A stretch of DNA of 8,857 nt from NCBI GenBank assembly GCA_964411925.1, contig CAYPNI010000149.1:1-8857 (forward strand), given 5' to 3'. A model generated the notes under the pieces. The model worked only from the letters and a program-made list of their open reading frames with translations. It ran no database searches and was not told where the DNA came from. The first letter of the stretch is position 1. Each line of letters opens with the position of its first letter. A program made the translations under genes and the position numbers. This DNA is from VFKU01 sp964411925. Lineage in GTDB: Bacteria > Hydrogenedentota > Hydrogenedentia > Hydrogenedentales > GCA-2746185. This document shows positions 1 through 5,861 of this stretch, in pieces.

Positions 1-48
1 GCTGTTGTAGTCGCTGTTGTAGTCGCCGTTGTAGTCGCTGTTGCCGTT
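1..48. repeat. 12-bp tandem repeat at the left window edge
   Basis: Four consecutive 12-bp units are visible. The first two are identical (gctgttgtagtc), the third differs by one base (gccgttgtagtc), and the fourth keeps only its first half before degenerating (gctgttgccgtt). The array begins at the first base of the window, so it probably continues upstream. The unit length is a multiple of three and no stop interrupts either of two relevant frames. On the plus strand it reads Ala-Val-Val-Val in the same frame as the downstream aminotransferase. On the minus strand it reads Asp-Tyr-Asn-Ser/Gly. Whether it is non-coding or the edge of a gene outside the window cannot be decided here. Confidence 0.8.
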
Positions 49-111
49 TCCGCGAATCTCGCCGTTAACAGTCCGCGAATCTCCGCGGTTCCCCGTCTTT
101 CCGGAATTACC
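49..111. promoter_or_regulatory. Leader of the aminotransferase gene with direct repeat, hairpin and weak RBS
   Basis: The 12-mer tccgcgaatctc occurs twice, at 49-60 and 72-83. The second copy sits in a short perfect hairpin: CCGCG at 73-77 pairs with CGCGG at 84-88 around a 6-nt loop. GGAA at 103-106, 5 nt before the ATG at 112, is the only Shine-Dalgarno-like sequence. I see no convincing -35/-10 pair, so the promoter may lie upstream of the window. The regulatory meaning of the repeat and hairpin is inference only. Confidence 0.35.
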
Positions 112-1464
112 ATGACCGCCACTGCACCGACGATTTCGATGCCGCCGTGCGCGCACACGCCGAGGCCCTACACCGGTCCTTCGAAGGCCGAGATCGCGTC
201 CATGCGCCAGCAGTTCGCCAACCCCGCGATCTTCACCCTGTACAAGGATCCGCTCCTGATCGTCGAGGGGTACATGCAGTACTTGTGGGACGAGACCGGC
301 CGCCGCTACCTCGACTGCCTCGCGGGCATCGTGACAATCGGCATCGGCCACTCGCACCCCACATACGTGAAGCGCGTGACCGAGCAGATGGCCACGCTCA
401 ACCACGCGACGACGATCTACCTGCACCCGAACTTCGCGATGCTCGCCAAGAAGCTCGCGTCGAAGATGCCCAAGGGTCTCGAGGTCACGTACTTCACGAA
501 CAGCGGCACCGAGGCCAACGAACTGGCCGTGGCAATGGCGCGGCTCTTCACCGGCAACAGTGACCTCATCACGCTCCGGCACGCGTATCACGGCAATTCG
601 CCGGCGGCGATGGGGTTCACCGGGCTTGGCAACTGGAAGTTCCCGCTCGAGGGCGGCGGGCGCGTGCACCACGCGATCAACCCCGATCCGTACCGGAGCC
701 CATTCACCGGCACGCCGGAGGAAATCGCGAGTCGGGCGGCCGACGATGTGCGCGACCTCATCCGGACGGCCACATCGGGCAAGATCGCGGCGTTCCTGTG
801 CGAGCCGGTGCAGGGGGCCGGCGGCGTGACCCACGGCGCGCCGAACTACCTCAAGGAAGTGTATGGGCACGTGCGCGCGGCGGGCGGGCTCTGCATCGCC
901 GACGAAGTGCAGACCGGCTTCGGCCGCACCGGCGAGCACTACTGGGGTTTCCAGAACTTCGGCGTCACACCGGACTTCGTGACGATGGCCAAGAGCCTTG
1001 GCAATGGCGCGCCCATCGGCGCGGTTACCACGCGCGCCGACATCGCCAAGTCACTCACGCAGAAGACGCACTTCAACACGTTCGGGGGAAACCCCGTCTC
1101 GATGGCCGCGGGGCTGGCGGTACTCGACATCATTGATGCCGACGGGCTGCAGCAGAACTGTCGCGAGCGCGGGAAGCAGTTCCGCGCCGGACTCGACAAG
1201 CTCAAGAAGTCGTATCCGGTGATCGGCGACGTGCGCGGGCTCGGGCTGATGCTGGGCGTGGAGCTGGTGACCGACCGCGCCACACGAGAGCCGGCGAAAG
1301 GTCCCGCGGCCGACGTGCTCGAGGCCACACGCGAGGCCGGACTCCTGATCGGCAAGGGCGGAATCGACGGCAACGTGCTGCGCGTCAAGCCGCCGATGTG
1401 CATCACCGCAGCCGACGTGGAGTTCGCGCTCGACGTGCTCGACCGGAGCTTCGCGGCGGTTTGA
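112..1464 (+). CDS. Class III PLP-dependent aminotransferase, AGXT2-like (alanine-glyoxylate type)
   Basis: This 450-residue cytoplasmic enzyme belongs to the fold-type I, class III aminotransferases, which move an amino group from an amine or amino acid to a keto acid. The phosphate-binding motif NSGTEAN lies at residues 130-136. The cofactor-stacking Tyr-His-Gly is at 159-161, the pyridine-N-binding Asp of ADEVQTGFGR is D264, and the Schiff-base lysine is K294 in TMAKSLGNG. TFGGNP is at 323-328. The stretches around YLDCLAGIVTIGIGHSHP and TMAKSLGNG resemble mammalian AGXT2 more than acetylornithine or GABA aminotransferases. The exact substrate is not determinable; alanine:glyoxylate, beta-alanine and related omega-amino donors are all possible. 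Length is normal for the family. ATG 112 was chosen because family similarity begins near residue 33 and a GGAA lies 5 nt upstream, although the frame stays open to the window edge. The next gene follows after 13 bp and is probably cotranscribed. Confidence 0.93.
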   Translation: MTATAPTISMPPCAHTPRPYTGPSKAEIASMRQQFANPAIFTLYKDPLLIVEGYMQYLWDETGRRYLDCLAGIVTIGIGHSHPTYVKRVTEQMATLNHATTIYLHPNFAMLAKKLASKMPKGLEVTYFTNSGTEANELAVAMARLFTGNSDLITLRHAYHGNSPAAMGFTGLGNWKFPLEGGGRVHHAINPDPYRSPFTGTPEEIASRAADDVRDLIRTATSGKIAAFLCEPVQGAGGVTHGAPNYLKEVYGHVRAAGGLCIADEVQTGFGRTGEHYWGFQNFGVTPDFVTMAKSLGNGAPIGAVTTRADIAKSLTQKTHFNTFGGNPVSMAAGLAVLDIIDADGLQQNCRERGKQFRAGLDKLKKSYPVIGDVRGLGLMLGVELVTDRATREPAKGPAADVLEATREAGLLIGKGGIDGNVLRVKPPMCITAADVEFALDVLDRSFAAV

Positions 1465-1477
1465 CGGCGGGCCGGTA

Positions 1478-1918
1478 ATGCGGCTCTGGTCGCTGCACCC
1501 CAGGTACCTCGACGCCCGCGGGCTCGTCGCGCTCTGGCGCGAGGCCCTGCTCGCCAAGCACGTGTTGCAGGGCCGGACGAAAGGCTACCGGCACCACCCG
1601 CAGCTCGAGCGATTTCGCGCGCATCCGCGCCCCGTTGCCGCGATCAACGGATACCTCGCCCACGTGCACCGCGAGGCGGTGCGCCGCGGCTACTCGTTCG
1701 ACAAGTCGAAGGTCGGGCCTGCGCGGACCGGACTCGAACGCATCGTGGTGCCGCGTGGCCAGGTGGCGTACGAGTGGGCGCACCTGCGCCGGAAGCTCCG
1801 CGTGCGCGACCCCGCGCGTCATCGTGCGGTGCGTGGCGAGAAGTCACCGGCGTTGCACGCACTCTTCCGGGTGGTGCCCGGTGGCATCGCCGAATGGGAG
1901 CGCGGCGCCGGAGACTAG
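1478..1918 (+). CDS. Pyrimidine-dimer DNA glycosylase / endonuclease V family protein (PF03013-type)
   Basis: This 146-residue protein is recognised from its N-terminus MRLWSLHPRYLDARGLVALW and the downstream HHPQLERF (39-46), YEWAHLRRKLRVRDP (98-112) and FRVVPGGIAEWE (130-141) stretches. These recur in bacterial relatives of T4 endonuclease V. That enzyme cleaves the glycosylic bond at UV-induced pyrimidine dimers and then nicks the DNA. Glu22 in the Trp-Arg-Glu motif aligns by position with the T4 catalytic Glu23. The T4 nucleophile, the free amine of Thr2, has no counterpart, because Arg follows Met1 here. Activity as a dimer glycosylase is therefore plausible but unproven. The many Arg/His residues fit DNA binding. 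The gene starts 13 bp after the aminotransferase stop, with only a weak G-rich upstream sequence. Its TAG stop overlaps the stop of the convergent lipoprotein gene. Confidence 0.78.
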   Translation: MRLWSLHPRYLDARGLVALWREALLAKHVLQGRTKGYRHHPQLERFRAHPRPVAAINGYLAHVHREAVRRGYSFDKSKVGPARTGLERIVVPRGQVAYEWAHLRRKLRVRDPARHRAVRGEKSPALHALFRVVPGGIAEWERGAGD

Positions 1919-2427
1919 TTCTTCGTGTACACGATCGTGTGCGACGTCGCGCCGTCGAGCTGCACGACGGTCGCCTTCGTTGCCGTCCAGGTCGCGTTCG
2001 ACGTCTGGTTCGTTTCGGCGTTCGTGAGCACGGCCGTCTTCGAACCGGTCGCGACGGTCCAGGTGCCGAACGTGCTGTCGTTGTAGATGGAGACAAAGCC
2101 TGCCACGGTTTCGCGCGAGGTCACCTTCGAGACCCACTTGCCGTTGGCCGAGATGTCGAGAGTGCCAGACTGGATCTCGAGCGTGTAGCCGGTGTCGGCG
2201 AACATCGTCCAGGGCAGGGTCTTGGCGTCAACCGTTGAGAGCGTGTACACACCAACCGGCGTGGCGGGCGCCGGCGGTTCATTCGACCCCGGGCCCGTCA
2301 CCCCATCGCCACTGCACGCGACGGTGACGGCTAACACAGCGGCGACGCCGAGCGTCAACCATCGTGACGCGCGGGCGCGGTGAACTTCCAGCTGGCCCGT
2401 TGGTCGTTCGTTCGCTAGCGTGAGCAT
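1915..2427 (-). CDS. Small secreted lipoprotein, function unknown
   Basis: With the start at ATG 2427 the product is 170 residues. It has an Arg-containing n-region, a hydrophobic stretch (WLTLGVAAVLAVTVAC) and a lipidation Cys at residue 38, followed by SGDGVTGPGSNEPPAP, a typical flexible lipoprotein linker. The lipobox is imperfect (Thr-Val-Ala-Cys, with Thr at -3). The mature domain (VGVYTLSTVDAKTLPW onward) is rich in Thr, Ser, Val and alternating hydrophobics, which suggests a small beta-sandwich or lipocalin-like barrel. Similar short lipoproteins are common in Gemmatimonadota, but I recognise no named family. The start is uncertain. The frame is open further upstream, but longer versions would run antisense through the cupredoxin gene and put the signal sequence internal. 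The n-region from ATG 2427 is long, and no strong Shine-Dalgarno precedes it. The last four bases overlap the convergent glycosylase gene. Confidence 0.72.
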   Translation of the reverse strand: MLTLANERPTGQLEVHRARASRWLTLGVAAVLAVTVACSGDGVTGPGSNEPPAPATPVGVYTLSTVDAKTLPWTMFADTGYTLEIQSGTLDISANGKWVSKVTSRETVAGFVSIYNDSTFGTWTVATGSKTAVLTNAETNQTSNATWTATKATVVQLDGATSHTIVYTKN

Positions 2428-2445
2428 TGCGGCACACTCGGAACC

Positions 2446-2450
2446 GGGAG
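2446..2450 (+). promoter_or_regulatory. Ribosome binding site fixing the cupredoxin start
   Basis: GGGAG lies 5 nt before ATG 2456. It supports that ATG over the in-frame GTG at 2420, which has no such site and would add a 12-residue tail in front of the signal peptide. Confidence 0.7.
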
Positions 2451-2455
2451 AAACA

Positions 2456-2809
2456 ATGCGGTCGCTGTTTGCGGGATTGGTCGCCATAGGCGTGCTCTCA
2501 GCGTGCTCAGGCGGAAAGGATGCGCCGACGGCGCCGGACAACGGCACCCCTGGCGCGGTGACCGTGGACGTGTTCACGCCCGGGCTGGTGTTCAGCCCGG
2601 CGTTCGTGACGATCAATCAGGGTGACACCGTCCGCTGGATGATCACCGGCGTGGCGCACGACGTGACGTTCGCGGCCAAGACCGGCGCTCCGGCCAGCAT
2701 CCCGGTGACGCAGAACCAGACCGTGTCGCGGACGTTCAACACCAAGGGCACGTTCCCTTACGATTGCTTCACGCATCCGGGAATGTCCGGCCAGGTAACG
2801 GTGCAGTAG
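2456..2809 (+). CDS. Cupredoxin (plastocyanin-like) copper-binding lipoprotein
   Basis: This 117-residue exported type-1 copper protein is predicted to shuttle single electrons at the cell envelope. A short lipoprotein signal, MRSLFAGLVAIGVLSAC, ends in the consensus lipobox Leu-Ser-Ala-Cys17, so the protein should be membrane-anchored. A Pro/Gly/Asp linker leads to the beta-sandwich domain, about residues 35-117, with the family hallmark ITINQGDTV-like strand (here VTINQGDTVRW, 51-61). The four expected copper ligands are all visible: H68 in GVAHDV, then C104, H107 and M110 in YDCFTHPGMSG. The redox partner is unknown; no oxidase, cytochrome or nitrite reductase gene lies in the window. It runs head-to-head with the lipoprotein gene (28 bp between starts) and tail-to-tail with DUF1501 (17 bp between stops), so it is probably a single-gene transcript. 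Confidence 0.92.
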   Translation: MRSLFAGLVAIGVLSACSGGKDAPTAPDNGTPGAVTVDVFTPGLVFSPAFVTINQGDTVRWMITGVAHDVTFAAKTGAPASIPVTQNQTVSRTFNTKGTFPYDCFTHPGMSGQVTVQ

Positions 2810-2826
2810 CGGCATCGCGTACGGCA

Positions 2827-4140
2827 TCAGAGCGTGACGCCCCGGAACGTCGGGGTCCACCCCGGGAACACGGTCGCCAGCTGCGTGTTGCCCACCCGCC
2901 GCTCGAGGATCTCAGCGAGCACGTCGCGGTAGTCGAGCGTCACCTTCAGGTCCTGCCGCGACTCGAGGTTCTCCATCGCCAGCCCTGGCCAGCTGTTCAC
3001 GAGCACTCGCCCACCGGCAATGCCCTGACCCATCGTGAACATCGTGGTCGCGCGGCCGTGGTCGGTGCCCTGAGATCCATTCTCGCGCGCGTTGCGGCCG
3101 AACTCGGAGATCACCACAACGGTCACGCGCGCATCGGTGGCGATGACGTCTGCGTGAAACGCCGCGAGGCAGGTGGCGAAGTCGGTCGTGAGCGCCGACA
3201 TCGCTCCCGTGGTGCCGCCCTGCGCGGCGTGCGTGTCCCAGCCGCCGATGTCCACCTGCGCCGCCTCGATCCCGACATCAGCACGAATGAGCGTGGCCAC
3301 CGACTTGAGCGCCCGGCCGAACGAGGTGTTCGGGTACACGGCGCTGTTCATCGGCGCATAGCCGTTGAAGTTGACCGATTGGAGCAGGGCGATCGTGTTG
3401 ATGGCGTCGAGCGCCGACGCGTTGAGGGGCGCCGGCGCGTCAAGGTAGTTGGCGGCGAGTACCGCCTGGCGCGCCGCCGCGGTGCTTGCAGCACCGCCGA
3501 TCGTGAAGTTGGCGGGATTCGCGATCGGCAGGGTCTTGGGCGCCCCGACGAGCGTCTTCTGCAATCCGTTGGCGAGTCCGAGCGCGCGAAGCGGCGCATC
3601 TGAGCGCATCGGCGGCATCACGCTCAGGTGCCGGCCAAGCCAGCCCGTGAGGTAGTTCGGATCGGCGGGCTTGCCCACTTCCATGAAACGTTGCGCGTCG
3701 AAGTGCGACCGGGACACGTGTGTCTGACCGGCGGCGTGCATCACCAGGAGGTTGCCTGATGCATACGCCGGCAGGAGCGGCGTCATCGCCGGCGCGAAGC
3801 CGAAGAAGTTGTCGAGCGCCGTCACCTTTTGCGCGGCCGGCAGGCTGGCGTCCGGATGCGGAATCGCGATCGTGCTCCGGCCCGTGTAGTACGCGGGGTC
3901 GCCGAATGGCACGCAGAGGTTGAGCCCGTCCGCTCCGCCGCGCTGGAAAATCGACACGATGACGTCGCGGTCGTGGGAGAACGCCTCGGCGAGCACGACC
4001 TTCGGAAGCCACTCGGGAAACACGGCTGCGGCCGCCGCGGCGCCGGAAATGCCGGCGGCGGTGCCGACGAACTGGCGACGCGTCAGCTCGCGGTATTCGG
4101 TGCACCCGCAGTCGTCGCCGTGGTCGAATGTGTCGGTCAT
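2827..4140 (-). CDS. DUF1501 family secreted protein with Tat signal
   Basis: This 437-residue protein matches the DUF1501 family, whose biochemical function is not established. The N-terminus has a short Cys/Asp-rich head (HGDDCGC), then a twin-arginine motif LTRRQFVG (19-26) and an Ala-rich hydrophobic core, indicating export of a folded protein. Conserved blocks include IFQRGGADGLN (64-74), HVSRSHFDAQRFME (141-154), DIGGWDTH (297-304) and VISEFGRNARENGSQGTDHG (343-362). The last two resemble the metal-binding segments of alkaline-phosphatase-fold enzymes. A hydrolase role is possible but inferred. GGAGA at 4152-4148, 7 nt upstream, supports ATG 4140. It follows the DUF1800 gene after 31 bp on the same strand, a pairing found in many bacteria, which implies a shared job. 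Length is normal and no defects are visible. Confidence 0.93.
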   Translation of the reverse strand: MTDTFDHGDDCGCTEYRELTRRQFVGTAAGISGAAAAAAVFPEWLPKVVLAEAFSHDRDVIVSIFQRGGADGLNLCVPFGDPAYYTGRSTIAIPHPDASLPAAQKVTALDNFFGFAPAMTPLLPAYASGNLLVMHAAGQTHVSRSHFDAQRFMEVGKPADPNYLTGWLGRHLSVMPPMRSDAPLRALGLANGLQKTLVGAPKTLPIANPANFTIGGAASTAAARQAVLAANYLDAPAPLNASALDAINTIALLQSVNFNGYAPMNSAVYPNTSFGRALKSVATLIRADVGIEAAQVDIGGWDTHAAQGGTTGAMSALTTDFATCLAAFHADVIATDARVTVVVISEFGRNARENGSQGTDHGRATTMFTMGQGIAGGRVLVNSWPGLAMENLESRQDLKVTLDYRDVLAEILERRVGNTQLATVFPGWTPTFRGVTL

Positions 4141-4147
4141 GTGCTGG

Positions 4148-4152
4148 TCTCC
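4148..4152 (-). promoter_or_regulatory. Ribosome binding site of the DUF1501 gene
   Basis: On the minus strand GGAGA lies 7 nt before ATG 4140. It sits inside the 31-bp gap after the DUF1800 stop, consistent with separate translation initiation within one operon. Confidence 0.65.
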
Positions 4153-4171
4153 GCTGCGCGGAATGGACGGG

Positions 4172-5596
4172 CTAGTACCACTGGAAGCTCCTCGACGCGA
4201 CCGCGAGCGAAAGCGTCTCGCGGAACAGCTGGTCGTTGAAGTTTCCGCTCTTGAGGTAAGTGAGCAGGACGGAACGCGCCGCGGCGTCCATCTCGCCGCC
4301 GAACAGGTTCACGTTGAGCATGTCGATCGCGGCGTCCGGCGTACCGGCCAGGTACGGCGCGCTGTTGATCACGATGTTCCCCGTGCGGAAGTTCGAGAGG
4401 GTCGTCCCGAACTGCCATCGGGGCATCAGGTTGCCGGACCAGTACTCGAACAGGTCGGGGTAGCCGTCCGGCGTCTCCCACAGGTAGAGCGGCTGGCCAA
4501 GCGTGACCAGCTGGGCGTTGAGGCCGATGGTATTGGTCACCGTCGCATTTGCGGCGCGCAACGCGGAAATCACGTAGTGGAACGGCCGCTTGAACTTGGC
4601 CGGCGCCGCGGCGACCCAGCCGCTGTTGAGAATGGCGCGCACCACGAGCTTCATGTCGCCGCCGGTCACGCGGAACACGCTCGAGATCGCGCTCACCTGC
4701 GCGGGNNNNNNNNNNNNNNNNNNNNNNNNNNNNNNNNNNNNNNNNNNNNNNNNNNNNNNNNNNNNNNNNNNNNNNNNNNNNNNNNNNNNNNNNNNNNNNN
4801 NNNNNACGTCGTCCTGCGAGTAGCCGCCGTCCACGCCGAGCGTGTGGAGCTCGAGCAGTTCGCGGGCATAGTTCTGGTTGGGCGCGCCCACCCGACTCAC
4901 CGTCTGGTCGAGGTACGCGAGCATGGCCGGACTCTTGGCGCTCGCCTTCACGATGTCGGAGAACTTGCCGAGCGCGTGCTTGCGAATGACGTCGCGATCG
5001 TCCACGACCTTGAGGTAGCCGACCTTGGCGATCTCGATGTTGAAATGGTCCGACCAGAACTCGACCATCCGTTCATAGAGCTGGCGCGGGCTCAGCACGG
5101 CGCGGTACGTCCACGCGGCCTGGAGCTGCGACTGCACGGTGCCCTGATTCTGGTTGAACAACGTGTCCACGCCCTGGCCGACGAGCGGCCACAACGCGAG
5201 CGTCTGGTTCTCCACTGCCGTGGCGTCAATGCGCTGATAGTCGAGCTGCGACTGCAGCCAGTTCTGGTAGCCCTGCGCCTTGGCGGCCGAGAGCGTCGCA
5301 TCGTTGATGCCCATCGTCGCGCGGCGCACGAGGCGCGCCGTCACGTTCGCCCATTCAGCCGGCGCGGCAATCGTGGCCGACGCCATGTTCGACTCGAACA
5401 TCTCGTTCGCCAGCTGTGCGCCCTTGGGCCTGGGAGTGCGCCGTCCCTGCGCGCCGACCACACCCGGCGCGGCGGCGGCTGCTGCAGCGCCTGCAAGTGC
5501 GCGCAGGAAGAACGCGCGGCGGCTTGCTGGTTCGTCACCACCGTCACGCGGCATCGCGTCGGTGACCGGTTCGTCGAGCTGGGCAGTGTCGCTCAT
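4172..5596 (-). CDS. DUF1800 family secreted protein with Tat signal, interrupted by an assembly gap
   Basis: The N-terminal part is 263 clear residues. It has a twin-arginine signal (SRRAFFLRALAG, 25-36, then an Ala run to GVVGAQG) and DUF1800 hallmarks: RLVRRATMG (88-96), MVEFWSDHFNI (177-187), MLAYLD (225-230) and ARELLELHTLGVDGGYSQDD (244-263). After the gap, 177 residues continue in the same frame with the family's C-terminal region, including FRVTGGDMKLVVRAILNS and PDGYP, ending QWY. The function of DUF1800 is unknown. It is usually encoded beside DUF1501, here 31 bp upstream of it. ATG 5596 is chosen because GAGGAA lies 6 nt upstream. An in-frame ATG at 5659 would add 21 residues and has no better site. 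The missing middle should contain the segment after QDDV, including the usual FTGW-like motif, so this is one gene with unsequenced bases and not a pseudogene. Confidence 0.9.
   Translation of the reverse strand: MSDTAQLDEPVTDAMPRDGGDEPASRRAFFLRALAGAAAAAAAPGVVGAQGRRTPRPKGAQLANEMFESNMASATIAAPAEWANVTARLVRRATMGINDATLSAAKAQGYQNWLQSQLDYQRIDATAVENQTLALWPLVGQGVDTLFNQNQGTVQSQLQAAWTYRAVLSPRQLYERMVEFWSDHFNIEIAKVGYLKVVDDRDVIRKHALGKFSDIVKASAKSPAMLAYLDQTVSRVGAPNQNYARELLELHTLGVDGGYSQDDXXXXXXXXXXXXXXXXXXXXXXXXXXXXXXXXXXPAQVSAISSVFRVTGGDMKLVVRAILNSGWVAAAPAKFKRPFHYVISALRAANATVTNTIGLNAQLVTLGQPLYLWETPDGYPDLFEYWSGNLMPRWQFGTTLSNFRTGNIVINSAPYLAGTPDAAIDMLNVNLFGGEMDAAARSVLLTYLKSGNFNDQLFRETLSLAVASRSFQWY
4706..4805. 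other. Assembly gap of exactly 100 N
   Basis: One hundred undetermined bases lie inside the DUF1800 gene. A round 100 is the usual placeholder for a gap of unknown size, so true spacing and all coordinates to the right may be offset. The reading frame agrees on both flanks, so the true gap length should be 1 modulo 3 if the gene is intact. Confidence 0.98.
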
Positions 5597-5861
5597 GGAC
5601 GTTTCCTCAGGCGGTGCGTGCTGCTGGACGGGATCAGTTCGAAGTCGTGTTCCGGTCATTCAGTGCAACGGCACATCCAAGCTACGTTCCCCGATCAAAC
5701 CCGGCATCTCCACAGGCGTACCCTCCAATCAGACGATCGGGTTCCCCAACTTGTTAGCCCGCAACGGGATAAGGCTCCGGGGTCACAGGTCAATTGCGAC
5801 GTGCGTCACGAGGAATCCGTTTTCGCTCCATAATTGGACACCCCTTAAACCCATCCCGGCC
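5597..5861. promoter_or_regulatory. 265-bp divergent intergenic region between DUF1800 and the amidohydrolase
   Basis: This is the longest gene-free stretch and it separates two outward-facing transcripts, so both promoters should lie here. On the plus strand CATAAT at 5829-5834 resembles a -10 box, but the sequence 17 bp upstream (tcacga) is a poor -35. GTGC/GCAC (5663-5666 and 5671-5674) and CGTG/CACG (5800-5803 and 5807-5810) are small inverted repeats. AACCCG at 5698-5703 and CGGGTT at 5738-5743 are a more distant pair. None is strong enough to name an operator. The stretch is less G+C-rich to the eye than the flanking genes. No RNA gene is recognisable. Confidence 0.45.
5603..5608 (-). 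promoter_or_regulatory. Ribosome binding site deciding the DUF1800 start
   Basis: On the minus strand GAGGAA ends 6 nt before ATG 5596. It is the strongest Shine-Dalgarno match in the window and argues against the longer start at 5659. Confidence 0.75.

Noticed and set aside
2420..2455. GTG start at 2420 for the cupredoxin
   Set aside because: ATG 2456 has a GGGAG site 5 nt upstream and gives a standard short lipoprotein signal peptide; the extension adds an acidic tail that does not fit.
2428..2616. Longer N-terminus for the lipoprotein starting at 2616
   Set aside because: It would run antisense through the cupredoxin signal peptide and domain start, and would bury the lipoprotein signal about 85 residues inside the protein.
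2810..2826. Bidirectional terminator between the cupredoxin and DUF1501 stops
   Set aside because: The 17 bp contain only a short direct cggcatc-like repetition, with no stem-loop and no T-run on either strand.
2764..3603. A 279-codon plus-strand open frame
   Set aside because: It is antisense to DUF1501, overlaps the cupredoxin end, and has shadow-like Arg/Glu/Val composition without motifs.
4706..4805. Possibility that DUF1800 is a pseudogene broken at the N run
   Set aside because: Both flanks are in the same frame and in the right order for the family; the break is missing sequence, not a frameshift or stop.
3920..5833. A 637-codon plus-strand open frame across the DUF1800/DUF1501 region
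   Set aside because: It lies antisense to two well-recognised genes, crosses the N gap, has an Arg/Val/Glu/His-rich composition typical of high-GC antisense frames, and shows no domain.
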